Part shown: positions 26,642 to 35,516 of the stretch, one piece after another | Layout of the letters: each line of letters opens with the position of its first letter | Numbering within the stretch: the stretch's first letter is position 1 | Assembly: GCF_013141765.1 (NCBI RefSeq) | Contig: NZ_WHOD01000102.1 | Location: 124,001-188,000, forward strand | DNA: 64,000 bases | Reading direction: 5' to 3' | DNA from: Paenibacillus foliorum | GTDB taxonomy: Bacteria > Bacillota > Bacilli > Paenibacillales > NBRC-103111 | Program-made: the position numbers and the translations under genes | Notes under the pieces: model-generated | Told to the model about the DNA's origin: nothing | The model's database searches: none | The model's input: the letters and a program-made list of their open reading frames with translations, nothing else

Positions 26642-26845
26642 CGACACTTGCATTTTTGGTGAAATATCACAACCCTTTCCGTAAAGAACATGTAGGTTTT
26701 TTAAAAAAAGCAGGCCCCAATTGAGCCGAAGCAAGGTCTCAGAATATGGATAAGGAGAACCTGATATTTAGGAATAAATAAAGGTCATGACGGAAATCTT
26801 AAAGCCAGTAACTTCACTAATTTGACGGACCGAGGAGGTTAGTTT

Positions 26846-27718
26846 ATGGTAAAGTTTATTTTATTAGCAGTATTTCTAATGGTGACAGGCTGTACGGCGA
26901 ATACTAACACTAAGAATGTGACGCAAAAGCAGGTGACTCCTAAACAATCGCAAATATCAACTCATGCTCACACTGCTGCGCAAAATGCTGTAAAAACTCA
27001 GGCATCATCAACAGCTACATCGATTACCGGAAGAGAATCTATTACAATTAAAGAAGCACCCAACGGAATTCCTTCGTATTTGTTGGATCTAATTCAAGCA
27101 ACTCCAGGAAACCCAGTATACCAGGCACCAACCGGATATCCTGGAGGAAAAGTTCCGACAGGTTCAACTGGACAGGTACCCATCGGATATCCTGCAGATA
27201 AGGTACCGACAGGTTCAACTGGACAGACACCGACCGGATATCCTACAGAAAAGGTACCGACAGGTTCAACCGGACAGGCACCGACCGGATATCCTGCTGA
27301 AAATGTACCAACCGATACAACAGGACAGGCACCGCAAGGTAACAAGGATTCATCTCAATTCGCGCAACAGGTTCTGGATATAGTAAATCAAGAAAGATCC
27401 AAAGCCGGATTAACTCCCCTTACTATGAACGCAGAATTGTCAAAAATGGCTATGGTCAAAGCCCAGGACATGTCCAACAACAATTACTTTGATCATAATT
27501 CTCCAACCCATGGATCCCCTTTCGATATGATGAAGGAGTTCGGGATCACATACAATTCCGCTGGAGAAAACATTGCAAAAGGGCAAACCACCCCTACCCA
27601 GGTCATGAACGATTGGATGAATAGCCCAGGGCACAAAGCCAATATATTGAATAGTAGTTATACCAAAATCGGCATTGCTTACTATAACAGTGAATGGGTT
27701 CAGGAATTTACCGGGTAA
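26846..27718 (+). CDS. SCP/YkwD-type CAP-domain lipoprotein with Pro-Thr-Gly repeat stalk
   Basis: 290 residues. Signal peptide with lipobox VTGC (Cys16). A Ser/Thr/Gln-rich spacer is followed by four 17-residue repeats (residues 95-162, pattern PTGYPxxKVPTGSTGQx) that make a flexible stalk. A CAP/SCP domain follows from about 173 to the end, with LDIVNQERSKAGLTPLTMN, MSNNNYFDHNSPTHG, YNSAGENIAKG, WMNSPGHKANILNSSYTKIG and the terminal EWVQEF. The His and Glu residues typical of the CAP cavity are present. Ribosome site GAGGAGGTT. Such proteins occur on spores or the cell surface of Bacillales; the molecular role is unclear. It is divergent from the GH29 operon. Confidence 0.92.
   Translation: MVKFILLAVFLMVTGCTANTNTKNVTQKQVTPKQSQISTHAHTAAQNAVKTQASSTATSITGRESITIKEAPNGIPSYLLDLIQATPGNPVYQAPTGYPGGKVPTGSTGQVPIGYPADKVPTGSTGQTPTGYPTEKVPTGSTGQAPTGYPAENVPTDTTGQAPQGNKDSSQFAQQVLDIVNQERSKAGLTPLTMNAELSKMAMVKAQDMSNNNYFDHNSPTHGSPFDMMKEFGITYNSAGENIAKGQTTPTQVMNDWMNSPGHKANILNSSYTKIGIAYYNSEWVQEFTG
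27128..27331 (+). repeat. Four tandem 51-bp coding repeats in the CAP lipoprotein gene
   Basis: The unit codes for 17 residues starting PTGYP. Copies 1-3 are nearly identical at the DNA level; copy 4 has drifted (NVPTDTTGQA). Stalk length may vary between strains by slippage. Confidence 0.85.
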
Positions 27719-27730
27719 CGTCAAATAGAT

Positions 27731-27773
27731 ATAAGTCCTTGTCCGTAATTAAAAGACAGGGACTTATATCTTA
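27731..27773 (+). terminator. Terminator after the CAP lipoprotein gene
   Basis: A 13-bp stem (ATAAGTCCTTGTC with GACAGGGACTTAT, one G-U pair) and 11-base loop lie 12 bp after the stop, followed by a weak T-rich tail. Confidence 0.65.
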
Positions 27774-27791
27774 TTAGCAATGTTTATTTTC

Positions 27792-28519
27792 TTACGCCTT
27801 AAATCGATGAATGGATGCCTGAAGCTCCTCCGCCATAAATGAAAGCTCTTGTATGGAGACAGATATTATTATGCTGCCGCTCCGAACCAATAGCTAATCC
27901 TTGAACCGTCTTAGTGATTTGTCCCGACGCAATTCCAGATTCGACAGCTCTTTGCTTTAATTGCGTTGCTTTAAAAGTAAATTGTTCCGCATGGGAAGCA
28001 ACCTGTTGAATCAGTTTACGTAAATTTTGAACCATCAGATTAAAATAAGCGGCTATCTCCCCAAACTCAGATTATTAATTTCGCTCCCCGCAGGAAGAAC
28101 TTCCTGTCGGATAATCCGCTGCGCTTCCTGAGGATCAGATTTAAGAAGACCCGCGACCTTATCCGCTTGAGCTTGCAGCTTAGCGTCCAACTCCTTTATT
28201 TGTATCAGGCTGATTTGGCCATCTTCCGATAGATTCGGAGCTACATTGACAGCCAGTTCATTTAAGTCAATATTAGTCCGTTTAAATCCCTCCAAGTATT
28301 GGCTTTCATTAACAACCAAAAAGGCATTCAAAAAATTCTTTTTTGAATGGAATCAAATTGGATTACATGCGAATCAAATGCAGCCCTGGCTTGATGATTG
28401 ACGAGAGTAGAGTACGATTCATTGACCTTTTGTAAAAATTAATAGGACATACCGCCGATACATCCGAGCAAAACCGGAGATATCAGAAAACCGATAACAA
28501 CCTGCTTGACAATAGACAT
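27792..28519 (-). pseudogene. Decayed methyl-accepting chemotaxis protein gene
   Basis: Reading the minus strand across frames recovers pieces of one MCP. MSIVKQVVIGFLISPVLLG (start codon at 28519, first membrane helix) is followed by an in-frame TAA; NESYSTLVNHQARAAFDSH comes next and ends in a TGA. A 4-helix sensor segment (28053-28331, ending SEINNLSLGR) follows. After a frameshift comes the HAMP exit EIAAYFNLMVQNLRKLIQQV with MCP-like coiled coil to SERQ. After another frameshift the C-terminal tail MAEELQASIHRFKA ends at a TAA at 27792. Most of the HAMP and signalling domains are deleted. An intact gene would be about 1.7 kb; this is about 0.73 kb. Confidence 0.8.
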
Positions 28520-28677
28520 TTCATAGTCTCAGCTCCTATTTCTAACTGTTAACAGCAATTTGTTACCAGTTTACAAGATTTCATGTAAATTTATCGTTTA
28601 GTTTATAATGCTTCTACTATATGGAGAGAAAGCAGTTGGAGGAGGAAGAAACCTCTTCTTCTGCCGCTGCTGACAAA

Positions 28678-28712
28678 CAGAAAAAAAGGCCATTTATTAT
28701 GGCCCTTTTCTG
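28678..28712 (-). terminator. Terminator of selO
   Basis: On the minus strand a GGGCCAT/ATGGCC stem with 5-base loop is followed by seven T residues, about 60 bp past the selO stop. This is a classical intrinsic terminator. Confidence 0.8.
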
Positions 28713-28771
28713 TAAACATTTATTATGAAGTTTCACTTTGACAATTAATCGGTTGGTCTGATGCTTCTACA

Positions 28772-30247
28772 TCAGGTACCGCAATAGGTTCGGTAAGGAC
28801 GAGTTGATTGAGCAGGCAATGTGGAGTAATCTGCATGTTCGGGAGAGTCCGCGTAGGGGCTCGAAAGCACCTCAAGAAGCCGCTCCATCACACTGTAGTC
28901 TTCTTGGTTCTCCGCAGTTTCTAGCGCCTCTTCTACCCGGTGGTTGCGCGGGATTAGTGCGGGATTGCTGTTCCGCATCAATTGATGCGAGGACGCTTTG
29001 GGTTCCTGCTGCCTGCCGAGTCTCGCTTGCCACAGCTCATACCACTCAGAAAATCCCCTGGTGCCAAACAGGACCGTATCCTCCGGCTTATCAAGAGTTA
29101 ATGCGCGGAAGGTATTCGTGTAGTCCGCACCATTCTGCTGCATCATCCTGAGTAGGTCTTCAATAAGGGATTCATCCTGTTGCTCTTCATTAAATATGCC
29201 CAGCTTGGCCCTCATTCCCGCGAGCCAATTACGGTGATACAACTCCGTAAAACCTGAAATGGCATCCTCGGCCAATTTGATAGCCTGCTCCTCGTCGTCA
29301 TGCAGCAGCGGCAATAGGGTTTCAGCAAATCTCGCGAGATTCCACGCGGCAATTTGCGGCTGGTTGCCATAAGCATAGCGTCCTTGTGTATCAATGGAAC
29401 TGAATACCGTTGCTGGGTCATAAGCATCCATGAAGGCGCAAGGACCATAATCAATGGTTTCTCCGCTAAGGGCCATGTTATCGGTGTTCATCACACCGTG
29501 AATAAAGCCAACGAGCTGCCATTTGGCAATCAGCACAGCCTGACGTTTTATCACTTCCTGAAGTAGAAAAAGATAACGATTCTCATCAGTCTCAACCTCT
29601 GGAAAATGCCTTTGCAATGTGTAATCAGCAAGAGCTCGGAGATCCTGGGCAGTGCCCCATTTTGCAACATATTGAAAGGTGCCTACGCGCAGATGACTGG
29701 CGGCCACGCGGGTCATAATTGCACCCGTTTGCTCGGTTTCGCGGTATACTGTCTCACCGGTAGTTACAACCGCTAGGCTGCGGGTGGTAGCAATACCAAG
29801 CGCATGCATGACTTCACTGATGATGTATTCACGCAGCATCGGTCCAAGTGCCGCTCGACCATCGCCCCGGCGGGAATATGGCGTTCTACCTGAACCCTTA
29901 AGCTGAATATCAACCCGCTCGCCTTGGGGAGTAATCTGTTCGCTAAGCAGCAGAGCCCGGCCGTCCCCTAACATGTTGAAATACCCAAATTGATGGCCTG
30001 CATAAGCTTGAGCAAGAGGCAAGGCTCCTTCGGGAATCCGGTTGCCTGCAAGCACCGCTACACCATCATTGCTTTGCAGCGCTTGGACATTCAACCCCAA
30101 GGATGTCGCCAAAGGACTATTAAGAATAATCAATTTCGGTGAGCGTACAGGAGTCGGGTTGAGCCTGGTAAAAACTGATTCCGGCAGACGAGCATAACTA
30201 TTGTCGAAGTTCCATCCTGCTTCTATTATTGCTTTATTCTCTGTCAT
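28772..30247 (-). CDS. selO: SelO/YdiU family protein adenylyltransferase (pseudokinase fold)
   Basis: 491 residues from ATG 30247 (AAAAGGAGCTACG upstream). The longer frame to 30358 runs into the inverted-repeat element and is not credible. [94 protein letters not shown] and [12 protein letters not shown] are the family motifs; the terminal YCGT matches bacterial SelO ends. SelO transfers AMP from ATP to Ser/Thr/Tyr of redox-related proteins and takes part in oxidative-stress responses. Cys replaces the selenocysteine of eukaryotic SelO. Monocistronic, with its own terminator; its promoter must lie in or close to the element at 30276. Confidence 0.95.
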   Translation of the reverse strand: MTENKAIIEAGWNFDNSYARLPESVFTRLNPTPVRSPKLIILNSPLATSLGLNVQALQSNDGVAVLAGNRIPEGALPLAQAYAGHQFGYFNMLGDGRALLLSEQITPQGERVDIQLKGSGRTPYSRRGDGRAALGPMLREYIISEVMHALGIATTRSLAVVTTGETVYRETEQTGAIMTRVAASHLRVGTFQYVAKWGTAQDLRALADYTLQRHFPEVETDENRYLFLLQEVIKRQAVLIAKWQLVGFIHGVMNTDNMALSGETIDYGPCAFMDAYDPATVFSSIDTQGRYAYGNQPQIAAWNLARFAETLLPLLHDDEEQAIKLAEDAISGFTELYHRNWLAGMRAKLGIFNEEQQDESLIEDLLRMMQQNGADYTNTFRALTLDKPEDTVLFGTRGFSEWYELWQARLGRQQEPKASSHQLMRNSNPALIPRNHRVEEALETAENQEDYSVMERLLEVLSSPYADSPEHADYSTLPAQSTRPYRTYCGT

Positions 30248-30275
30248 CGTAGCTCCTTTTTGTTTATCATTTTGT

Positions 30276-30618
30276 GGCTCAATACCGAAATCAGCGCTTG
30301 ACGAAATCATTCGACTTCGGCCCCATATCCAGCTCATCACTTGACAAGACTTTGACATTATTCGAAGCTATTGCCTCCCCCCAAAACCTGCATCTATACA
30401 GCCTTTTGGAAGTTTTATCGGCAGTCTTCGTGAATTCATGTAAATCTGCATCTCTCTTTCATTCTTAGCTGAAATCAGATCATTTCACATGGGAATTGCT
30501 GTACATTCGCAGCTTTTTCCTCTCAAGAGCAAATTCAGTACAAAATAACTGCATGTTTGCAGGATATGTGCAAGCTAATTGTCGTGAGTGGGTCAAGCGC
30601 CGATTTTGAGGTTGAGCC
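30276..30618. mobile_element. Possible MITE-like element with 27-bp terminal inverted repeats
   Basis: The left end (GGCTCAA...GCGCTTGAC, 30276-30302) and right end (GTCAAGCGC...TTGAGCC, 30592-30618) are inverted copies matching at about 22 of 27 positions, with outer 7 and inner 9 bases exact. The 343-bp interior has no credible gene, only a shadow reading frame. No clear target-site duplication is seen. The left end lies 29 bp before the selO ATG. Confidence 0.5.
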
Positions 30619-30881
30619 CTTTTTGTATTATTTATTTCATTTACATTAAACTCATGTATTATACCCTTTCCACACCTAGATGCTCCCTTTAATGTACCCG
30701 ATAATTCATTCATGATGATTTTACAGAAATAGTTAGTTATTTTTATGTAGGAGTTGTTCATGCTTCAAATAGGATTGAGGTAAAACAGCACATCGATTAC
30801 TTAGATTCTAAACTAAACTTGATTTAATAAAAAGGGAATTTTTATAATGAAACTCTTTTTAAGGTCTTGTATTCCGTCTTA
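30619..30881. other. Intergenic stretch without recognised features
   Basis: AT-rich sequence between the inverted-repeat element and the DapA-family gene. I see no credible reading frame, hairpin terminator or RNA gene here. Confidence 0.5.
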
Positions 30882-31793
30882 TTATGTCCTAGATAAGTCC
30901 TCTGTAAGCTTAATTACATAATCGGTCAACTCTTTTGAAATAGTTTCATGATAACCATCAAATGGCAGAATAGGTTGGCGAACCCGCATTGTACGATAAA
31001 TATTTTGTTCAAAAAGAAGTCGTTTAAAAAAATGAATCGATATATCCAGATGCTGATTAGCGAAAGACAGAACCGGAAGCAAACGGTTAAATAGCTCCTT
31101 GGCCGCATCCCTTTCACCCTGACGATGTAATGAATAAATCTTCACGTATATTTCGTGCATACCCGTAGGCATGAAAGCATGAACACCTCGGTCAAGGCCT
31201 TCAATAATCTGGCTGACAGCCCAACCGCCGGCTACATGCAATTGCCCTCCTGTTGCCTCAATGACTTGTGAGTATTTAACTCCTGCCGGAACTACTTCTA
31301 TTTTCAAGCTTCGAAAAACGTCAATCTCTTTAAACAGCTTACTTATTAAAGGTACAGGTAACCCAAACCCTTGAAAGTCCCAATCCTGAAGCATTAAAAA
31401 TTTCGGATTTAACTCAGCAATTTCCCTGACATCATGTTCATATTGTTGATCATTGACGTAAGGGATACTCACTAACACGCCCTCACAGCCCAATTGAATT
31501 AATTGCTTCGCATAAAAAATCCTTTGAGCACCCGTATGTGCTGAAGCTCCACCTATTACCGGTACTCTCCCCTTCACTTCTCCAACTACAGTCTCAACCA
31601 ATAATTTCCTTTCGAACTCGTTTAACTTGTCTACTTCACTCGCCATTGCGGGAATGAGGAAACCGGCAACTCCTGAATCCAAAGCATAATTTACATGTTT
31701 ACGAAGCGATGGGATATCGATTCTATCCTCTTCAGTAAAGGGAGTGTTTAATACAGTAACAATCCCATTCATATTCAATATCTGCTTATTCAT
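30882..31793 (-). CDS. DapA/NanA-family class I aldolase (dihydrodipicolinate-synthase-like)
   Basis: 303 residues from ATG 31793, with AAAGAGGG before it; the in-frame extension upstream to 31895 lacks a ribosome site. TIM-barrel markers: MNGIVTVLNTPFTEEDRIDI, VAGFLIPAMASEVDKL (in place of the usual GTTGE strand), VPVIGGAS, GVLVSIPYVND with the conserved Tyr, and SLKIEVVPAG with the Schiff-base Lys. GTTGE is changed to AMASE, so it is not a true DapA; a 2-keto-3-deoxy sugar acid or related aldolase is more likely. It stands alone, divergent from the alkyltransferase-like gene. A second family member lies at 55525. Confidence 0.85.
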   Translation of the reverse strand: MNKQILNMNGIVTVLNTPFTEEDRIDIPSLRKHVNYALDSGVAGFLIPAMASEVDKLNEFERKLLVETVVGEVKGRVPVIGGASAHTGAQRIFYAKQLIQLGCEGVLVSIPYVNDQQYEHDVREIAELNPKFLMLQDWDFQGFGLPVPLISKLFKEIDVFRSLKIEVVPAGVKYSQVIEATGGQLHVAGGWAVSQIIEGLDRGVHAFMPTGMHEIYVKIYSLHRQGERDAAKELFNRLLPVLSFANQHLDISIHFFKRLLFEQNIYRTMRVRQPILPFDGYHETISKELTDYVIKLTEDLSRT

Positions 31794-32021
31794 ACTAACC
31801 CTCTTTCCGTTCATACTGGTATCAAGTGCTCTGATCTCAGTATAAGGAATGTAATCCGTCTTTGAACATAACCAAAAAGGAGTAATAGTAACCATTTTTC
31901 CTTTTTAAAGACCCTGCTATAAACCAAAAGCATCTAAGATGGTCATTTTTTTCTCTCAATGGATATTTAGTATAAAATAAATTCAGAAAGGCTGCGATGA
32001 ATAAGGAGGAATAACGGAACA

Positions 32022-32345
32022 ATGCTGCCCTTTACCCAGAGAGTTATTGAGGTTATCAAGGCCATCCCAGAAGGATATGTGATGACTTACGGTCAAATTG
32101 CTGAAATTGCAGGAAGCACAAGAGCAGCCAGACAAGTCGTGAGAATTTTGCACTCGCTCAGCAAGATTCATAACCTCCCATGGCATAGGGTTGTGAACGC
32201 TAAGGGGGAGATTGCCATTCATGATCAGGAGGGCCGTTTCTTACAGGAGCTGCACTTGAGTAGTGAAGGAGTTCAGGTGAACGCCGAAGGGAAAATCGAC
32301 CTGGATATCTATCGCTATTTACCCGAGAAGGAACCATTGATTTGA
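32022..32345 (+). CDS. Alkyltransferase-like (ATL) DNA-damage protein
   Basis: 107 residues, the size of the DNA-binding domain of O6-methylguanine-DNA methyltransferase. VIEVIKAIPEGYVMTYGQIAEIAG and RAARQVVRIL form the helix-turn-helix with arginine finger. The active-site PCHRV motif reads PWHRVV: Trp replaces the acceptor Cys, which defines ATL proteins. They cannot transfer alkyl groups but bind O6-alkylguanine and hand it to nucleotide excision repair. Ribosome site AAGGAGG. Confidence 0.93.
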   Translation: MLPFTQRVIEVIKAIPEGYVMTYGQIAEIAGSTRAARQVVRILHSLSKIHNLPWHRVVNAKGEIAIHDQEGRFLQELHLSSEGVQVNAEGKIDLDIYRYLPEKEPLI

Positions 32346-32454
32346 GTTTTTGATGAAAAATTTGGTCATTGCAAAAAAAAAAGCGCCTCGGTACGATGGG
32401 GTTGTGCACGAGGTCAATGCCTCAAAAACCCATCATCTAGAAGGACGCTCTACT

Positions 32455-32655
32455 ATGAATTCTAAAGCTCAGGACAAGCAAAATCAACTCATTGAAAACA
32501 TTACCTTTTTACATTTAGTCATTGGAGTAAATATTGCCCAGAAGGCTCAAGTCGCATGTGCAGTCAGCTTGTGGGGAATTAATTTGGGGTTTCCACTGGA
32601 GTTTGGCAGCTATGACTAGGGCTTTCAACTGTTCAGCCGTTAGATTCAAAGGCAT
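32455..32655 (+). pseudogene. IS110-family transposase remnant (N-terminal fragment)
   Basis: MNSKAQDKQNQLIENIT ... LVIGVNIAQKAQVACAV ... GINLGFPLEFGS resembles the N-terminus of IS110 transposases (VIGVDIAKxxHVA). The catalytic Asp of VGVD is Asn here. The frame then hits TAG, continues as GFQLFSR, meets another TAG where IS110 has Trp, then IQRH and TGA. Only about 70 codons remain before the opposing M20 gene. Inactive relic. The rest of the 349-bp gap 32346-32694 shows nothing else. Confidence 0.65.
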
Positions 32656-32694
32656 TGAGACTTTCCTCGTGAACCCCACTTCGTCTAGCCTACC

Positions 32695-33858
32695 CTATAT
32701 AGCTTCAATCAAACGCGCCAGTAACGCAGTGCGCACAGGAATCTCATCGATCCTCACATACTCGCGCGGCGAATGCGCGAAGTCTCCGCGCGCGCCTAGA
32801 CCATCGAGCGTCGGGGTGCCCGCGGCTGCAGTGAAGTTGCCATCGCTGACTCCACCGGTCGCCGTCTCCTCCAATGCGAGGCCGAATTCATCCTTCGCCA
32901 GTCCCCGAGCGAGGCTGTACAGCGATGCAATAGCATCGGTACGTTCCATCGGTGGACGCATCATGCCGCCGGTAACAACGATCTCCGCGCCTGGAAGAGA
33001 TGGAGTCAGCGCAGCGAACTCAGCTTCGATCCGCTCGGCTTCATCCAAAGTAGCGATGCGGACATCGATCTCTGCTTCCGCATGATCCGGCACGACATTG
33101 CTGCCGATACCTCCGTGTATGAGGCCAACATTAACCGTTGTCCCGAGATTGTAATCAGTTAGCTTATGCAAGAGCTGAATTTGACAAGCCAGCTCTTGAA
33201 TCGCTGATATCCCTTGCTCCGGATTTACACCCGCATGAGCGGATACCCCTTTTACCGTTAGCTTATACCGGCCGCTACCCTTGCGAGCTGTCTTGAGCGC
33301 ACCTCTCGGCTCCATAGGAGGCTCCAGTACAAAAGCTCCAGCAGATTGCCGGGCTGCCGTTTCAATAAATTCCCGAGAAGTCGGACTGCCGATTTCTTCA
33401 TCGCTGTTGATAAGCAGCACGACCCGTTTATCCTCTGGAAAACGCCCTGTATCCTGTAACGCCTTAAGCGCAAAAATAGCTTGCAGCAGCCCTGCCTTCA
33501 TATCATAAACACCAGGACCGAAGGCTGCTCCATCCTCGATTCGAAACGGACGTCGCTGCGCTTCACCACTCGGCCAGACCGTGTCGTAGTGACCTACGAG
33601 AAGAATTTGTTTGGCTCCGCTCCCCGCAACACATAGAAGCCGATCTCCTGCGATTGGATGCGGGATCCGTTCGACCCGACCTCCGATCAAGCGGGTAAAC
33701 TGAGCCGCATACCAATCAGCGGTCAGATCGCATTGAGCTTTGTTTCGGGAAGGTGAGTCCATATTTACGCTTTCCTCCAGCAGCTGAAGCAGCTCCGGAA
33801 GATAAGATTCAATTTGTTTCAGAAGTGATGATTGTGACATGATGTAAGACATCTCCAT
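32695..33858 (-). CDS. M20-family metallopeptidase (carboxypeptidase G2 / acetylornithine-deacetylase-like)
   Basis: 387 residues, no signal peptide. Zinc-site motifs: LLVGHYDTVWPSG (His), GPGVYDMKAGLL (bridging Asp), LINSDEEIGSPTS (Glu-Glu), and a late His in GDFAHSPREYV. A dimerisation domain lies at about 190-300 (GVSAHAGVNPEQGISAI). ATG 33858 directly follows the permease stop; ATG 33840 is an alternative. Last gene of the ABC operon, so the transporter probably imports the enzyme's substrate, an N-acyl amino acid or a folate/peptide-like compound. The gene is visibly GC-richer near its 3' end than its neighbours. Confidence 0.9.
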   Translation of the reverse strand: MEMSYIMSQSSLLKQIESYLPELLQLLEESVNMDSPSRNKAQCDLTADWYAAQFTRLIGGRVERIPHPIAGDRLLCVAGSGAKQILLVGHYDTVWPSGEAQRRPFRIEDGAAFGPGVYDMKAGLLQAIFALKALQDTGRFPEDKRVVLLINSDEEIGSPTSREFIETAARQSAGAFVLEPPMEPRGALKTARKGSGRYKLTVKGVSAHAGVNPEQGISAIQELACQIQLLHKLTDYNLGTTVNVGLIHGGIGSNVVPDHAEAEIDVRIATLDEAERIEAEFAALTPSLPGAEIVVTGGMMRPPMERTDAIASLYSLARGLAKDEFGLALEETATGGVSDGNFTAAAGTPTLDGLGARGDFAHSPREYVRIDEIPVRTALLARLIEAI

Positions 33859-34662
33859 TTAGTGGGAATGCGAGTTGGATCCAAACAATCGATCCAAACC
33901 ATAAACGCGTTCCAAAAGAATAATAAATATAAGACTTAATAAAATAACAACCGATGAAATGGATGCAACCAACGGATCCAATATCTCCTGCATATAGCTA
34001 AAAATAGCAAGCGGCAGCGTTGTGGTCGAAGGAGAAACAAGAAACAAAGAGACCGTAACATTATCGAAGGAAGTCAGAAAAGCAAAGATCATCCCGGACA
34101 TGATAGCCGGCCGTAACAAAGGAAGCGTAATATCCCAAAACACATTGAATGGTTTAGCCCCCATTATGTAAGCTGCCCGCTCCAGCGTGTAATCGAAATT
34201 ACTCAGCCCTGTCAAAACAAGCCTCACAACATAAGGAATAGATATCAGCACGTGAGCTAGCAGCAGTCCAAGAAAAGTACCAGCCAAACCTATCCGAGTA
34301 AAAAATAGCAGTGCCGCAATACCGATGATCAAAGCCGGTACAGTTAAGGGTGAAAGCAGCAGTCCATTGATGACTCCACTGCCGCGGAACTTATACTTAT
34401 GCAGCGCAAGCCCTGCCAGTGTACCGATGATAGTTGAAATAACAGCGGTTAATGCGGCGAGCTCCAAGCTGAAAATAAATGAATCCACAAACTCGGGACG
34501 GTCAAATATTTTGGCATACCACATAAAAGAGAATCCTACCGGTGGAAACGAAAGATATTTTACCGAAGTCAACGAGGTAGGGATAATAATAAGCAAAGGT
34601 GAGATGACGAACAACACCACGAAAAAAGTAATGATACCAAGCGGAGAAATTTTCTTTATCAT
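33859..34662 (-). CDS. ABC transporter permease, PotC-like
   Basis: 267 residues, six membrane segments (first: LGIITFFVVLFVISPLLIII). EAA-type loop: RAAYIMGAKPFNVFWDITLP near 165-185. Overlaps the partner permease by 4 bp (ATGA). Inner-membrane half of a polyamine/iron/sulfonate-type importer. Confidence 0.9.
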   Translation of the reverse strand: MIKKISPLGIITFFVVLFVISPLLIIIPTSLTSVKYLSFPPVGFSFMWYAKIFDRPEFVDSFIFSLELAALTAVISTIIGTLAGLALHKYKFRGSGVINGLLLSPLTVPALIIGIAALLFFTRIGLAGTFLGLLLAHVLISIPYVVRLVLTGLSNFDYTLERAAYIMGAKPFNVFWDITLPLLRPAIMSGMIFAFLTSFDNVTVSLFLVSPSTTTLPLAIFSYMQEILDPLVASISSVVILLSLIFIILLERVYGLDRLFGSNSHSH

Positions 34663-35516
34663 GAGTTAAACACCTCTTTATAACGCTTGGTTTCGATCAA
34701 ACGGGTGAACAAGGATACCAGCGCAATCGTTGAAGCCAATAACAAGAAGGCAATGGCTGCCCCAAGCGACCAATCCAATTGGGTCATTATTTTCTCATAG
34801 GCAATAACCGGAAGCACCTTCACGGATGTTCCTCCCATTAAAGCCGGCGTAACAAAAGCACTCATGGACAGGCTGAAGACAAGCGTTGTTCCAGCGACCA
34901 TCCCTGGCAAAGTGAGCGGCAAGGTAACGGAAAAGAACGTACGCAGCCTGCTGGCGCCTAATATGCCTGCCGCTTTATAAAGCGAGCCGTCAATCTGATA
35001 AAGACTGGTTGCAATCGCCAAGATCATATAAACCATCAATGAATCCGTTAAACCAATGATAACGCCAAGCTCGTTGTACAACAGCTTCAACGGCTTGTCG
35101 ATCAGTCCAAGCTGCAGTAACGTATTATTGATCCATCCCTTATCCCCCAGAATAATGACCCATCCAAAGTTACGGATAACAACGCTCACCAGATGCGGAG
35201 ATATGATTAAGAAGGTAACAATTCCTCGCATTCTGCCTGACGCTTGAGCCATATACAAGGCCACTGGAAAACCCAATACCAGGCAAGCCAATACGGTGAG
35301 CAAGCTCACTTTGATCGTACGCCACAGCACTTGAATATAATAGGGGTCCTGAAAGAACAACAAGTAATTTCCGAAGGAAAAATGCTCCTGCTTGTCTTGG
35401 AAGCTGAACATCAGAATATATAGCATGGGAAGTATAAATACCCCCATCACTACCGCAAGTCCCGGTGCCAGCAGCAGAGTGGCGTTTCGCGTCAACCGGC
35501 TACGGCCCTCGCTCAT
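34659..35516 (-). CDS. ABC transporter permease, PotB-like
   Basis: 285 residues with six membrane segments (first: LLLAPGLAVVMGVFILPMLYIL). EAA-type loop: KAAGILGASRLRTFFSVTLPL near 180-200. Overlaps both neighbours by 4 bp, so translation is coupled. Pairs with the permease at 33859 and the ATPase at 35513. Confidence 0.9.
   Translation of the reverse strand: MSEGRSRLTRNATLLLAPGLAVVMGVFILPMLYILMFSFQDKQEHFSFGNYLLFFQDPYYIQVLWRTIKVSLLTVLACLVLGFPVALYMAQASGRMRGIVTFLIISPHLVSVVIRNFGWVIILGDKGWINNTLLQLGLIDKPLKLLYNELGVIIGLTDSLMVYMILAIATSLYQIDGSLYKAAGILGASRLRTFFSVTLPLTLPGMVAGTTLVFSLSMSAFVTPALMGGTSVKVLPVIAYEKIMTQLDWSLGAAIAFLLLASTIALVSLFTRLIETKRYKEVFNS

Noticed and set aside
27094-27345. Repeat-rich minus-strand frame and CRISPR-like look of the 51-bp units
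   Set aside because: The repeats are directly abutting coding repeats of the CAP lipoprotein with no unique spacers; the minus frame only mirrors them.
28620-28730. Short plus-strand frame starting MERKQLEEEE
   Set aside because: It spans the selO terminator hairpin and has low-complexity content; not credible as a gene.
30480-30761. 93-codon minus-strand frame between selO and the aldolase gene
   Set aside because: No ribosome site or domain, and half of it lies inside the inverted-repeat element.
32534-33085. 183-codon plus-strand frame
   Set aside because: It runs antisense through the M20 peptidase gene, is Ser/Arg/Ala-rich with no domain, and has no ribosome site.
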